The notes: generated by a model not told the origin, from the sequence alone. A stretch of 64,000 nucleotides of DNA from Lumbricus terrestris (GCA_949752735.1 OX457039.1:46404099-46468098), one strand, 5' to 3'. Shown: positions 45,417 through 58,271, counted from the stretch's first letter. Made by a program: numbers and translations.

Positions 45417-46318
45417 TCGATGGCCAATGAATTATTAATCGATCTAAGATGGATATATAATGCGATTGTCTGACCTCCATAAGCTGCTCTCCATATATGA
45501 GCTGTATATATGATATATACACACTATACAGGCGGGAGATGGCGTAGGCCTACTACTACGAGGTATATATATATATACTGTTTTATTGCGTATTTATATG
45601 GAAAGAACGTGGACCAATATCGGCATTGCATGCAAGCCTAGTAATGACCGCAGGCCATAGGCTGAAATATTAACCAGTTTTCTCGCTCTTCTCATCAAGT
45701 CTTCTGCGCACTGTTCTGTACCAGGATGAGTCATGGTCACTGGCCATTCGTATTTACATGTACACCAGAAGCACATTTTGCAGCATGCATGTTCAGTTAT
45801 ACTGACAATTGACTACCAATTCGTTGGACTGTGCTTTGGACTAATACCCTCCTTTTTGTCTCGCATGACACGACCAGATAGCATTGATGATTGATTCATT
45901 TATGTAGCGCTGGTGTTTCAAGACAATAATACAATAACTTAGTTAGTTAGTTACCTTACAATAGAGTCTAATAGAGACAGGATAAATGGGTCAGAGACGT
46001 ACGTACAGGATTAGAATTCATGCAGATAGCAGGTCCATAAAGGTCAAGATCAAACCGTTGAATGCCAAAGAAGCAAGACTGGAGATGCAATAAGATGAGC
46101 TTAGAGTCACCACAAAGAACTTAAGCTGCCAGAGTTATTTTGATGATTGGTAATTTTATGTGTAATCCAATCGCCGAGCTTACGCAAGACTGAAGTAAAT
46201 TGTACTGCAATTGAATTATGAGGATTTTCCAAGAAGGCTCTCGTATGACTACTAAGCCTATAATTATATTCTATGCTGTCAGCCGACGTTTCAGGCATTG
46301 ATGAACTGATAAGGAAAT
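45417..46318. other. intron or intergenic, no gene seen
   Basis: A 'tgattcatttatgtagcgct' phrase at 45893 resembles a SINE tail, but the rest of the element is not recognisable. Confidence 0.5.
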
Positions 46319-46548
46319 ACAATATACCCAGAAGAAAAAACAGAGAAAGAGAGACAGAAAATTGGAGAGCGATAAAGAAGAGAGGCAATGACAGAGATTG
46401 GAGCGAGACAAATAGGTTGGAGAATGAAAAGATATAGGGAGATAGAAAGTGAGAAGCAGAATAGGTGGCAGGACTGAGACAATGATTGGAGAGAAAGAGA
46501 CAGAGAGAAAGAGTCAGTGACTGGGGAGAGACAGAGAAAGTGAGAGAC

Positions 46549-46615
<67 letters not shown>

Positions 46616-46638
46616 CAGATAGTAAGAGGGGGATATAT

Positions 46639-46718
<80 letters not shown>

Positions 46719-47045
46719 AGAAAGATACAGAGATGGAGACAGACAGAGAGACAGACTGAGAAAGAGTCAGTGACTATAGGGAGAGACAGAGATATACAGA
46801 GAGAGACAGATAGTAAGAAGAAAGATAGACAGAGAAAGAGAGAGTAAGAGAGACAGACAGGCAGAAACAGAGAGAGAGTGACAGAAAGAGACAGAGACAG
46901 AGACAGAGACAGAGAGATATAAAGAGGGAAGGATAGACAGAGAGAGTCAGAGAGACAGACAGACAGAAAGAGAGAGAGAGAGAGATAAAGAGAAAGAGAG
47001 ATTAAGAAAGAGGAGGAGAGCGAGAGCGAGAACGAGAACGAGAGT
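46319..47045. repeat. long (GA)n / (GACA)n purine tract
   Basis: More than 700 bp almost entirely purine on the plus strand, with pure GA runs at 46553-46613 and 46647-46716 and GACAGA-type units elsewhere. The 261-codon Leu/Ser-rich minus frame is an artefact. Confidence 0.95.
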
Positions 47046-48081
47046 TGAAAGAGACCTGCTTGTCCGCACAAACGAATAAGCGACTGAAGCCTGCGGTGAC
47101 CTTGATTTAAAGGTCGCAAGTAATGGCCAGGCCCTTCATTCATGTGTCCGACAAAATATGCGGATATGACATCAGCCGGGCTGCTGCCGAATGCCGATAA
47201 CGATTTAATATTGGACAGAGTCCTAACCTTTCGAGTGAGAATCAATAGACATTGTTCTAAATCACCGAGAACACGCGATCCACTCGCTTTGTGTTGCATG
47301 CCAGCTTCGAAGCATTTTCAAGAAGATGCCATTAATCCCTATTTAATTATGCACTCCAGTTGTAAGGGTTTGCGCTCTCCCACACTCATGTAAGCAGAGG
47401 CAATACAATGCATGTACGTGACTCTTGGAGTTGCACAACTTAACTGAGGCTTTGTAAGGCTCTTCATACCCGCGTCTTTCTTCTTCATAGCTTGTTTTAA
47501 AACGATTGGATGTGGAAAGTTTTTTGCGATTTTATTGGCACAGTCAATTTTAAAAAACCAGTAGGGCTAGGCCGATGCCTAGGCTGATCGATCTTAATCA
47601 TTCTTGATCTTAATAATTCTTAGCCTTCCAATCTTTTTTTACCTCAATCAAACTCTGCGCACCCTGTTCTCTCTGGCAACTGGATTTGAATCTTCGTTTC
47701 ATAATATTATGTTTGGAAACTATCTTGACACGACCCTGCGCTTGTGAGTAAACTGGTGCCCGATACTGAACTTTTCAACAGAGTTCTAGATGTTTGTAGT
47801 CTACGATTGAGCATAGTATGGTAAGAATGGTGTCACGTGAATTTCCTAATTAGATCTATAGTTTGCATCCGACGTGGAAATTAGACTTAACGTCCCATTC
47901 CATCTTCGCGACTTCAAAGGCAAATAGAGTTGACTGCATAGATGATGCGAGATGCTAGATAGTGCCATGGATGTTATATCATTTACATATGGAGGAACGG
48001 ATGGAAAATTGAACTGGCTGTAATGTCAGGTCTAGCAAAGAACTTCGATCTGGTTTTATCGAATTTCTTTCCACTCAATTA
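47046..48081. other. intron or intergenic, no gene seen
   Basis: No recognisable frame or repeat. Confidence 0.5.
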
Positions 48082-48236
48082 CTAATGATACTAATGACAG
48101 TAATGATACTAATGATAATAATGATACTAATTATACTAATGATGGTAATGATACTAATGATACTAATGATACTAATGATACTAATGATGATAATGATACT
48201 AATGATACTAATGATACTAATGATACTGATGATACA
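48082..48236. repeat. (ATGATACTA)n 9-bp microsatellite
   Basis: About 17 copies of 'aatgatact' with a few substitutions. Confidence 0.95.
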
Positions 48237-48345
48237 CAAAGTGAAACCGATAAATTTACATTCAGAAACCTAAATAAAAAATATCCATGTTCTAATTATT
48301 TCCTGCTTCGCATGCTTCATGCACTTACGACAGATCTTTGTAGTT
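48226..48345 (+). repeat. dispersed repeat X, copy 1
   Basis: 'actgatgat.cacaaagtgaaacc.a.aaat.tac.tt' and 'catgttctaattatttcc' are shared in order with 50381-50500. The 9-bp array adjoins it directly, suggesting the array grew from one end of this repeat. Confidence 0.65.
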
Positions 48346-48850
48346 TTCATGAAAGTTGAATCAACAGACATATTTCTGTATGATATTGTCAGATATAGCA
48401 TATAAGACAATAATATATATTATATTAAAATTGGTGCATCGATCGGACTAAAACAAGTTCAAGGTTGGAAAAGCAGTCATCCATAGTGCAAAAAATAATA
48501 TAATGACCATAAAATTTATAACATTCTGGTTCCATCAAGACAGCGATGCTGTTGCTTTACGTGAATACTCGCGTTAATTAATGCTTTCGACCAGCGCCGC
48601 TGGATATTCTCGTTAATTAATATTTCATTGAATTGGCGCCTCGGGCTACAATTAGTAACAACGATGCATACGCTGCTGCATTGGTGTCGACATTACTGAA
48701 TGTCTTAAGTATGAAATCGTCCAATGCGCATGCGCCAAAGGCTTGAATAGATTGAAAACGTCGGTCGTAACAGCATAGAGTAACAGATTCAACCCGTGGA
48801 CCTAATTGGTTGTTTCTCGACTTTGACATCGAGAACGACTGCTCATATAT

Positions 48851-49050
48851 TTGTGGGGCGTGGTGGTGTAGTGGTGGCGTCGGTGTCTTGGAGCCAGAGG
48901 GTTCCAGGTTTGAATCCACTTCAAGCCGCCACGTTGCGACCTTGAGCAAATCCTTCACTCGCAATTGCTCGTGCGATTCGGCGTGAATCTCCGATCCAGT
49001 GTCCGCCCTGTAGTCGGGAGCGCTTCTGAGTAGTAGCCTGAAGGGGTGCT
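48851..49050 (+). repeat. tRNA-derived SINE family 2, uninterrupted copy
   Basis: The A-box-like 'gtggtgtagtggtggcgtcg' and the B-box-like 'ggtttgaatcc' (48908) precede 'ccttgagcaaatccttcact' and a tail with 'agcgcttctgagtagtagcc' and 'gctataaaaatg'. It serves as the empty-site reference for the MITE insertion at 36945. Confidence 0.88.
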
Positions 49051-50257
49051 ATAAAAATGAAGAAACAGATGAATATCCTAATATCCTAATAGTCTAGGCT
49101 ACACAGAAGATAGCTTACAAAATAGTAAAATGATTATCAGAAAACGTATTTTCATTCTAGACCTACAGCTATAGGCTTACATGCATGCATAAAATGTAGA
49201 GTCGTGCAATGCCTCTCAGATCTGGAAAGCAGAAGGTCCTAGACGTGTGCTGTTTTTGTTAACGAAAACTAAAACGAAAACCTTCTGTAACGAAAAATCA
49301 AGGATTTAGTTGTCTAAACTTAAAACTACAACGAAAACTAAATATTAAAAAACCAAGTGATACTGTATACAAATTAAAACTCGCGAAGCTGGTCAATAAT
49401 TGGCCAAAACTGATGATTGAAACTTTACCAGTCAAACCAATAATAACGAAATATTTACAAGAATCTAATGAAAGCACACAACGAAAGCGTGGTGGCCTGC
49501 TTGGTATATTCAATGTCACTGTATGTAGGACTAAAATCGGCGAATGTCGGTTTTTGTAAACATTCAGCAATTTGCACGGTAATTGTTCAATCTTTTGAAC
49601 TTTAGCATATGTCGAAAGCAAATTTGGGTAGCAGACCTATAAGTAGACCTAAGTATAGACCTAAGCCTATCGGAGTCTAAAATCATTTTAATTAAGTATG
49701 CGCCTATCTATTATAAACACAGTTAGCAAGTGTAAGTCTTATTTCGTTGTTGGCATTTCATATTTCATCTGATGATCTGCAAGTGCTTCAGAAGCTCTCG
49801 TTTAAATGATGTGTTCTTCCTGTGGAGACTTGACTGCAGGAATGCGTGACAGAACTTTGCGATCATTTGAAAACAGAATCTTCATAAAATTCAGCAAAAA
49901 ATAGGCCTAGGCCTAGTTGTTACCACTTTAATCAACACATGAACATGACATTGTAATTATAAAATGAAGTATAGGCTACTTGGCATGTTTCCATACTGTA
50001 AGAATATTTTATTGCTATTGCCTATCTGTAATTTGAAATACATTGAAAACATATAATCCAGATTAAATATTAGCAGAAACAATTCGAGCATTTTGAAACG
50101 CATGCACGTAGCAACATGTTGATTGGCTGACATTTAAAATTTGCAATTTGCCGAATGCAAATTCTTGCTTCAACTGAAACTAATTGCTTTTTCTCAGTAA
50201 GAGATAATTAGCCTGTGTTTATCCTGCAGCATTCCGACTGCTATATATAGGAGAAGT
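49051..50257. other. intron or intergenic, no gene seen
   Basis: The stretch from 49260 is A-rich with 'aacgaaaacta' phrases. The minus-strand frame at 49298-49621 is not recognisable. Confidence 0.5.
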
Positions 50258-50300
50258 CCAATATGCGGGGGCTTCATACACGGGCTCCCGCACATATTGG
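50258..50300. repeat. short hairpin CCAATATGCGGG / CCCGCACATATTGG
   Basis: Inverted arms at 50258-50269 and 50287-50300 differ by a 2-base insertion and enclose a 17-bp loop. Confidence 0.8.
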
Positions 50301-50380
50301 CCAGAGGGGCACTTGTCACCCCTGAAAATTAACACCTATTTCTACCTACTACCTTCTGATTTTTATCGAATCTCTTTGTA

Positions 50381-50500
50381 CTGATGATTCTAATAAACCA
50401 CAAAGTGAAACCAAGAAATGTACGTTTCGAAACTAACATGAAAAACTCACATGTTCTTATTTCCAGTTTTGCACATTTCACGCTCTTGCTAATTATATGA
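50381..50500 (+). repeat. dispersed repeat X, copy 2
   Basis: Related to 48226-48345 (see that entry). Here the 9-bp array is absent and only one 'actgatgattctaataaa' precedes it. Confidence 0.65.
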
Positions 50501-51416
50501 CCACTGTGTTTGCCTTCAAGAATATCTGAGGTCACGCATAGCCCACTGAAATTTGTGCAACAATTATACTAGTTATTCCAGTCCTGATCATTGCATTGAA
50601 TTGCATATATATACCGGGTAGACTATATAAATCTATAGGGCGTATGCCGAAGGTCTGCTTCATTTATATAATTTTGCCAAACATTTCAGCATGCAGGCCT
50701 TCAATATAGTAGGTCTACTATAATTATCACTCTATATAGAGAGAAGATGGATACCGTTTCTCTTTCACCGACTGAAGAAATGGTTATGATCGATTTGACC
50801 ATTAGGCTATTTAGGATAGAATATAATAATTATTGCCTATTAGCGGTCGTACGTCCAAGATTCTTCCTCCTTAGTTTCGACATCTTATGTTGGAAACAAG
50901 GACATTAAATTATACATGTAGGCCTAATAGAGAGTCCTCGAATGTGTTGGAAGACATACAGTCACATCAATTTCTTTTAAGATTTAAGTAGTTTTTACCG
51001 AAGGAGAGACAGCGTCCGTGATATGTCGATAGGTAGATATGTCGATATGACGATAGGTGGATATGTCGATATGTCGATAGGTTGATTATGTCGTCGATAT
51101 AGGTGGCTTATCTATTCCATGCATATTTGATTATGAAGTCTTTCCTCTCCTTCGTTCATTGCCTTCAGTGAATTAAATGACTGCGACACTTATTAGATTA
51201 ATGGCGTCCGTCATTGGCGGAAGTGCAGCTGCGGTGGCCGATGGTACACGTGACCCCACGTGACCCTGGGTGCGTGACCTTTCCCGATGATTCCTTGGCG
51301 ACGTAATGCAGCTGGACAGCGAACACAAACTGGACATGCTGGCATTTCTCGCTTGTCTGCTGCGAAGAACTAATGAAGAGTAACACGAAACGCATCCAGA
51401 TGCTCGGAGGGTGAGG
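50501..51416. other. intron or intergenic, with a GTCGATAT repeat
   Basis: 51018-51092 holds about eight 'atgtcgatatgtcgataggt' variants. No gene is seen. Confidence 0.6.
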
Positions 51417-51985
51417 GACGAAAGGGGAGGAGAGAGAGACAGACAGACAAACAGACAGACAGAGACAGAGAGAGGAGAAGGAGGAAGAGAGAGGAGGAGG
51501 AAGAGAGAGGAAGAGGTGATGGAGAAAGGAGGGTAGAAGAAGAGGTGGGTGACGACGAGAATGGAAAGTGAGAAACGAAGGACGAGAAGGATAGGAGGAG
51601 AAGGACGTGGAGGAAGGGAGCAGGAGTGGAGAAGAAGACAAGGAGGAGGCGTCAAGAACGGCTAGGAGGAGGGGAGAGGAGCAGTGTTGAAGAGGGGGAC
51701 AGGAGGAGTCGATGAGGAGAAGTTGAGGAGGACGAGAACGAGGGGGACGAGGAGAAGAAGCGGGAGGAGAAGAGGAGGAGGAGTGGATGAGGAGGAATAG
51801 AGGAGGAGGAGGAGTAGAGGAGGAGGTGTAGTGGAGAAGGATGGAGGAGGAGAAACAGAAGAGGAGTTGACTGAGAACGACGACGAGGTGGACGGGGAGG
51901 AAAGTATTTGGAGGGGAGGCTGAGGATATAAGGTGGAGGGGTGAGGAGGAGGAATGGAGGAGAAGGAAGAAGAGAGGTGGATCCG
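51417..51985. repeat. (GGA)n/(GAGA)n purine-rich tract
   Basis: About 570 bp of purine-rich DNA with 'ggaggagg', 'gaggaaga' and 'gacagacag' units. The 120-160-codon Ser/Pro/Leu minus frames are artefacts. Confidence 0.92.
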
Positions 51986-52995
51986 CTCAGCAGGGACCTC
52001 GAAGATAAATGCAGCGACAAGAAAAGAGGATTTCATATCTGTCCAACGATTCTCAATAATAACTAATTTTTATGACATGATTGCACATTATGTACATGTA
52101 AGTGAGTAAGCAAGAAATTAAGTAAGTGATCGTTATTAGCACGAGACCAACGCTCGTGCCTTACAGCATCTATACATACGGCACATAATTAAAAGAACAA
52201 AACAAAAATAAAACCGATGCGGTATCATAAACATTAATTTTATTTAGATATATTGACCCATGATTATAATTACCCGTATAGGGGCCTACAGTTATATCTA
52301 GATCTATGATCTGAAGAACATGAGCAACTCAGTCCACGTCTAAAATGAATGCATGTCAGATCTTGTGACGATGATTAATACTAGCATTATCCTAATTTTT
52401 ATATCTGTAATTCTGTACACATATACAGTGAACGAACGATGAAGGAATTCTTATACACAGCAGTGTATATGACATTGTGTGGTGATGCAACACAAACTGT
52501 GCATATATGTCTTCTTCTCGTAAATTGAATTTATGGAGGTGCTTGCGGGCAGTTATTGATGAAGTCTGTGAAGGAGTGGGTGACTGGATGGTCTTTAAAA
52601 AAACTTCAGTTCAATTTTCTCACAAATCTTTCCCCAACCTTAAAGTGTCGCCGCTTCATAAGATGCTATAGTACAGGCCTATATAGTATATGCTCTATAA
52701 ATTATATGTTCAGACCTGCATGCGTATAAAAGCTGACGAGTCAATCCTTCCACCCAAATCCGTTGTCAGGAAACTCATCAGGATGGAAGAACATCAGTTA
52801 ACCGGAGGATCACAAGCTAGGCTTGGAAAATATTTGTCAGTAAAGCTGGGGCTTAATGTGTGGCTGGACAATCATGGACGGCGTCCGTGCACATATTTTA
52901 AAATCCGAACGCCGTCCTGCCATTTATTGGCCAGCACAGCCTGAAAAGGCAAGGGTCGTCCAGGCTCTTCTTATGGAGAGGTAAGGGTGTCCATG
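51986..52995. other. intron or intergenic, no gene seen
   Basis: The 84-codon frame at 52690-52944 is unrecognised and has no obvious splice context. I do not call it. Confidence 0.45.
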
Positions 52996-52999
52996 CAGG

Positions 53000-53450
53000 T
53001 GTCACGAAATAGAGTATCCCCCGTATTAATTGTATCCCCCCAAATTAAAAAAAGTCGAAAAAACCGCTTCTGCGTGTATTTTTCTTTGCAAATTAATTTT
53101 CATCTGCTTTGTTTTGAACAATGACACTAACAGGTATGTTTATTCCTACTAGATAATTTGTTTTGCCCTGTTTTTAGAGCACTTAAAACATTTCAAACAC
53201 ATAAAAACACTCAGAGTCACTAAATAAATTCGAGTTGACTTTATCTGAGCATTGCTTAGGACACTTAAAACAATTAGAGTCACTTTAAATTTTGATTACA
53301 GCATAAATGTTTTTATTATGCGCATTTTTCAAAACAAGGGATAGAATGATTTATCCCCCCGGATAGTGTAGGCCGGTTAATTCCATCCGGGGGGATAGAT
53401 TAATTCATCCCCCCGGATAACTTTCACGGGGGATACTCCGTTTCGTGTCA
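53000..53450. mobile_element. MITE family M, copy 2, 451 bp
   Basis: Starts TGTCACGAAATAGAGTATCC and ends, reverse-complemented, TGACACGAAACGGAGTATCC. It is flanked by CAGG at 52996-52999 and 53451-53454. The interior aligns almost throughout with the copies at 36945 and 62901, including the 'ccggggggatagattaattc' block. Confidence 0.95.
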
Positions 53451-53454
53451 CAGG

Positions 53455-55377
53455 CACTTATTTTCCCACACTTTAAGCACTGGGTAAAGTGGAAGGCAAT
53501 CCTTGAACCCGGAGGACTTTGTTGTGGTTATAGACGTCTCCTACAAATCTTCAAAGTAAACGATGTACAATTGGTCGCCCATGCAGTAGTTTCACTTTCG
53601 AGTTTGAGTCTTTCAACGTCGATCATAGGCTCTGGAAAAGAAAAGAGTCTTGCGCTTGATCAGTTGAACATAATTTCTTTGGTCTTAGAACGCCGCAGTA
53701 TATCATACTGTTGCTGACGGTTCAAATCCTTAATTGCAATGCTAACGTTTAGAGTTATAGGTTAGGCAAAGTAAAAAAACAATAGACCGAAAAGCGCTTC
53801 AATTTTTGCAGCCAATCATCTAAGACCAATAATTAGCTAATTAATTAATTAATTAATTAATTAATTATTTAATTAATTAACGCGTGCCACATTACACCGC
53901 AGCCTGTCTTGAGTAGCCCCAAGGCCTTAGCCATGATTTTATTTCTGGGAGTGTTTACTTGACCTTGAACCAGGCGACAAGCAACCGAAACAACGGACTA
54001 AAGGGTTTGGAGGATGATTTAATTTATTGTAAAATGTCACATAGAAATGAGAGCCTCAAGATGAAATCCCATTAGTCCTTACATGATGATTGTGGTAGCA
54101 TTGTTTCATTTCGGGGTATGTTCAGACACCCATAACAACCCCCCTAGCTACGGCATTGAGTAACCAGCAAAACTGCTATTCTGCTCTTCGGCAAAACCTT
54201 CAGAAAGTCTGCAGCGGTTAGACGGACGAATGATTGAGACTAAATTTCAAAACCTTGTTTCGTCCGTGCAGTCAGTTCGCAGACATTGCGGTGCATCGTT
54301 AACCCTTTGCTTCGTGCCTTGTTTTCATCCCAACCGCATCACATGCAGAGTATATATAGGCGCCCATATACTTTGACGAATGACCTGCAGTGCCGTCGTC
54401 GAATGCAGTGGACTCCATCTCGCGCATCCGGTCGATTAATTATTCATGACGAATCGATGACCAATTAAGAGATCGTTGCTAAACAAAACGCTATCTGCAG
54501 TCTGACGTGTGTTTCATTTCATCGACTGCTTCAGCCGCATCCATATTGAGAGGGGGGGGGATGATGTAGCGAATAAAATTCGTATGCATGCAAATGGCCT
54601 TCGTCTCTGTTGTACGCAATCAAGGCCCTATGCCTCAAATAAATACCCTTTGGAGATCATGTTATGTCGTCGCTCTGTTTGGCGGTATTATTATCAACAG
54701 TCGGCGTCAATCGAAAATGAATGAATAATAAGGGCGCGAACGCCCACAAGTGAATTCAGGAGTGGGATGGTTACAATTTCCCAAATGGACAACGAACCAT
54801 CTCCCTACTGTATCAGCCTTGTATTCAGCTTCTGATCAGCTTATGAAATTCGAATTCTTGCGATCACAACACATGAGTTTTCTGTGTATCCTTAGATCTA
54901 AATTTATCACGTATCTCATTTTCATACACATGTATGCGCATGCGAATAGCTTTTCTTTGCACGTCGCCTTAGCCACCACGCAGGTCAGCAAAGCGCCTCG
55001 ATGTAACTATTTATAGTGGGCAGAGGCATCAAAAAAAGTGACTTGAAGCTGGTTCACCTAAAATATTAGGATTTTCCCCCTTCTCTCGAGCACAATGGAG
55101 CTTCTATATGCTCCACAGGATTTGACGAAAAACAATATTAAAAAAACTCATGTAATAGGCCTATAGAAAAACGCTAAATCTGAACTTTTTTAACGTCGCT
55201 ATATATAGGCCTACTCAGTTTTATTATTTTATTAGCAGTTTTCTACAAAGCATTGACCATAATTATGTGGGCTTATATTACATGAAACGCGTAAAACTTT
55301 TGAAAGCCTTTTATTCTGTTTAACTTTATTGGCCATATAATTGCAGAATCTGATCATGTTGTAAGTATTTAGTACTC
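53455..55377. other. intron or intergenic, with a (TTAA)n tract
   Basis: 53838-53881 is (AATT)n. Short frames only. A G-run lies at 54552. No gene is supported. Confidence 0.5.
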
Positions 55378-55379
55378 TA

Positions 55380-56549
55380 CAGGGTGCGCCAAAAAAAGTA
55401 ATCCCCTACGGATTTTTGTCAATATCTTGGCCAAAAATAGGAATTTTTCAAATCCAGTTTTACGGGTTTGAAGGTAATTCATATCTACGTACAATAGCCA
55501 AATTTCATCGCCATATGAGAAACAGAACAAAAGTTATATCACTTCTAGTGAGGCCACCCACCGTTTTTTGACGATTCAAAAACGTCACGCAACAAAAAGC
55601 AACATAAAACGGATTTTATTATTCTGGCCAATATCTTGGCCAGAAGTAAGAATATCGAAATGAAATTTTAGAGGCTTAAAGACAATTCATATCTGCATAT
55701 GATGGTCAGATTTCATAGAAATATTTCAAACAGAACAAAAGTTATACTACTTTTAGTGAGGTCACCCACCGTTTTTTGACGATTCAAAGATGTAACGCAG
55801 CAAAAAGTAGCAAAAACACGATTTTATTAAGTATCATCTGAAATAATTGTTATCAAATAGACTTTGATAATGTCAGATGATCATTATTATTACTGTTTAA
55901 AAAAGGAACAGGGTACCAGCGTAGCTGCACGTCACTGAGAAGTCACTTAGCAAGATGACAATCAAATTGGTAAATAAGAAATCTGTCAGATTAATCAGCA
56001 GGTCCATCAAGAACTTTGCAAAGAGACTCAAAAAAGTTTGGCACTGTTGGTGGGGACATTGAACACAAGTTGTGAATCACTATCAAGTTCAGTTCCAAAC
56101 AGTTATTTGATATATGACTTGATCAAATCACGTTTTTCTTACTTTTTGCTGCGTTACGCTTTTTAATCGTCAAAAACGGTGGGTTGCCTCACTAAAAGTG
56201 GTATAACTTTTGTTCTGTTTGAAATATTTTGATGAAATCTGGCCAACATATGTAGATATGAATTGTCTTTAAGCCTGTAAAATTTCATTTTGATATTCTT
56301 ACTTTTGGCCAAGATATTAACAAAAAACCTAATTTTTTTGCTTTTCGTTTTTGAAACGTCAAAAAACGGTGGGTGGCCTCACTAAAAGTGATATAACTTT
56401 TGTTCTGTTTGAATTAGTTTTGTATAATTTGACCATTGTGCGTATATATGAATTGCCTTTAAGACTGTAAAGTTTCATTTAAAAATTCTTATGTTTGGCC
56501 AAGATATGGACTGAAAACGGTAGGGGATTACTTTTTTTGGCGCACCCTG
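55380..56549. mobile_element. fold-back mariner-like element, 1170 bp, TA target
   Basis: Both ends read CAGGGTGCGCCAAAAAAAGT inward and are flanked by TA (55378-55379 and 56550-56551). The inverted arms are very long, about 430-460 bp (55380-55830 against 56130-56549). Each arm contains two tandem related blocks of about 240 bp marked by 'aatatcttggcca', 'aattcatatct', 'aaacagaacaaaagttata' and 'ccaccgttttttgacg'. The central 300 bp is unique and non-coding. TA duplication and CAGGGTG-type ends fit the Tc1/mariner group. It is non-autonomous. Confidence 0.93.
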
Positions 56550-56551
56550 TA

Positions 56552-57153
56552 GGTTTATTTTATAACCGCATCAAATTTTATGAGAAAATTCAAACGACTG
56601 TGTAGCAATTTGGAGTTTAGCTTAGGTCTATAATATTACACAAGAAGTTGAAATGTTTTACAACATTCAATGCATGGAAATGACTCTTTACGATGCCCCA
56701 TTTTCAGAACGGCTTGTGTTTCAGCTGTTTCATTCAAGCTGCAATTTTCGAAATTGCTGCGATCTACATGTATAGTCTAATCTGCTTAGAAATAACAGTG
56801 AACAGTAAAACAGAGAGTGACAAATACACATACAAACACAAACATCGAGACACACGGACCAACACACACCGGCGCACAGGATTCACAGGTATATTTACAC
56901 AAACAAATACAAGTGTACGGTCCTCTCAATAATACATAGACAATTTTATATATATAATGGTCTATAAACTGAAGCTACTGCTATATATAGTCTATATAAT
57001 ATATAAATATATAGTAGTTTAAGTTTAACGACATTGTGCGATAAAAAAGAAGATCACTACAGCGTCGCTTTCGTCCTTGATCCAGACTTTGAACTGGGTC
57101 TGTCACCAGTGGTGGAGTATTAGGTCTAGCCCATCATGTAAACTATGAGACAT

Positions 57154-57154
<1 letters not shown>
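56552..57154. other. intron or intergenic, no gene seen
   Basis: Contains a short CACA-rich stretch near 56825-56875. No recognisable frame. Confidence 0.5.

Positions 57155-57209
<55 letters not shown>
57155..57209. repeat. (AT)n microsatellite
   Basis: About 55 bp of alternating AT with one interruption. Confidence 0.96.
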
Positions 57210-57211
<2 letters not shown>

Positions 57212-57420
57212 GCATAGTATTATATCATGCTGTGAGTTGTAGCCTGCGTGAGGCGTCCTCGTAACGGCATGCATGACTGTGTTACGGTGCCATAGAAATT
57301 GTCATTGTTATTGTCATTGTTATTATTATTTTTTAATAGGCCTGAGGTACATAATATGATCCCTCAGGTACTAAAACACTAATTAAGAACAGAATAAAAG
57401 CGTCTGGAATGGCACCTAGT

Positions 57421-57500
57421 AGTCATCATCATCATCATTACTATTATTATTATTATCATCATCATCGTCATCATCATCATCATCATCATCATTATTTTTA
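57421..57500. repeat. (CAT)n / (ATT)n microsatellite
   Basis: Interleaved ATC/CAT and ATT triplets. Confidence 0.95.
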
Positions 57501-57780
57501 TTATTATCATAATTATTATACGCATTCATAGTTTAGATCTATGCATGGCCTACATAAATCACATGAATTTGGGTCCTTGGAGACTTGGAACCGTCGTGCA
57601 TTGGTCTATATCCTCGCGTCTTCAAGGGCTATACAGGAATAAAGCCACTGGCGGTTATGGTCAACTCAGCTTTGTAATATGAATTTACGTTTCCCTCCCT
57701 AAGACTGCAGCGTAGACATTAACGCCCAACAGGGCAGCGAACAATTCAGAACCTGGCGGCCGCCGACGTCTCCGCTTGGT

Positions 57781-58271
57781 GGCAGCAGCAGCAGAAACAG
57801 CAGCAGCAGCAGCAGCAGTGAGTGCTGTCATGATTTCCAGGACCGTCAGGATAAACCGGGTACGACGTGCGATAAAATGCGTTTGAATACAGATGTACGA
57901 TGGTCTGAGGCACTTCACCACTAAAACGCATCGATCTGCTAAGCCAAGACGACGACCGGAGACGAAGGGCCCTGCTGGCCGAGAACGAAGGGCCCTGCTA
58001 GCCGTGGAAGAAGGGCCCTGCCCCTGCTGGCCCGTCGACTATGACGCGCTGTCTCTTAATTGCCGGCGACAGCAGCGCCTTCTTGTAGTAATCGGTGGCA
58101 GTGGTAGTGACAGCGACGAGTGGGTTCCCCTTGTCATAAGACGACGGATGACGGGCTTGGGGCGATGATTTCAGGGGAGGATTTCACGTCATAGCCAGAC
58201 GACATTTCCGGTGTTTTCATCGTCACGCTATTGTGACCTCAGATGTTGCTGCTGCTGCTGCTGCTGCTGCA
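57781..58271. repeat. (CAG)n and (CTG)n runs in inverted orientation flanking a GC-rich segment
   Basis: CAG/GCA triplets lie at 57781-57818 and TGC/CTG triplets at 58244-58271. Between them, 'gaagggccctgctggcc' occurs three times (57965-58035). The 91-codon frame at 57893 crosses this repeat and has no recognisable domain. Confidence 0.85.

Noticed and set aside
45135..45522. Poly-Pro / poly-Glu / poly-Arg frames
   Set aside because: They are translations of a (TCC)n microsatellite in three frames.
46514..47299. 261-codon Leu/Ser-rich minus-strand frame resembling multiple membrane segments
   Set aside because: It is a translation of (GA)n and GACAGA repeats, not a membrane protein.
51173..52036. 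Minus-strand Ser/Pro/Leu frames
   Set aside because: They derive from a purine-rich low-complexity tract. Overlapping frames are equally open.
57893..58168. 91-codon Arg-rich frame
   Set aside because: Overlaps a three-copy GGGCCCTGCTGG repeat between CAG/CTG runs. No domain or splice support.
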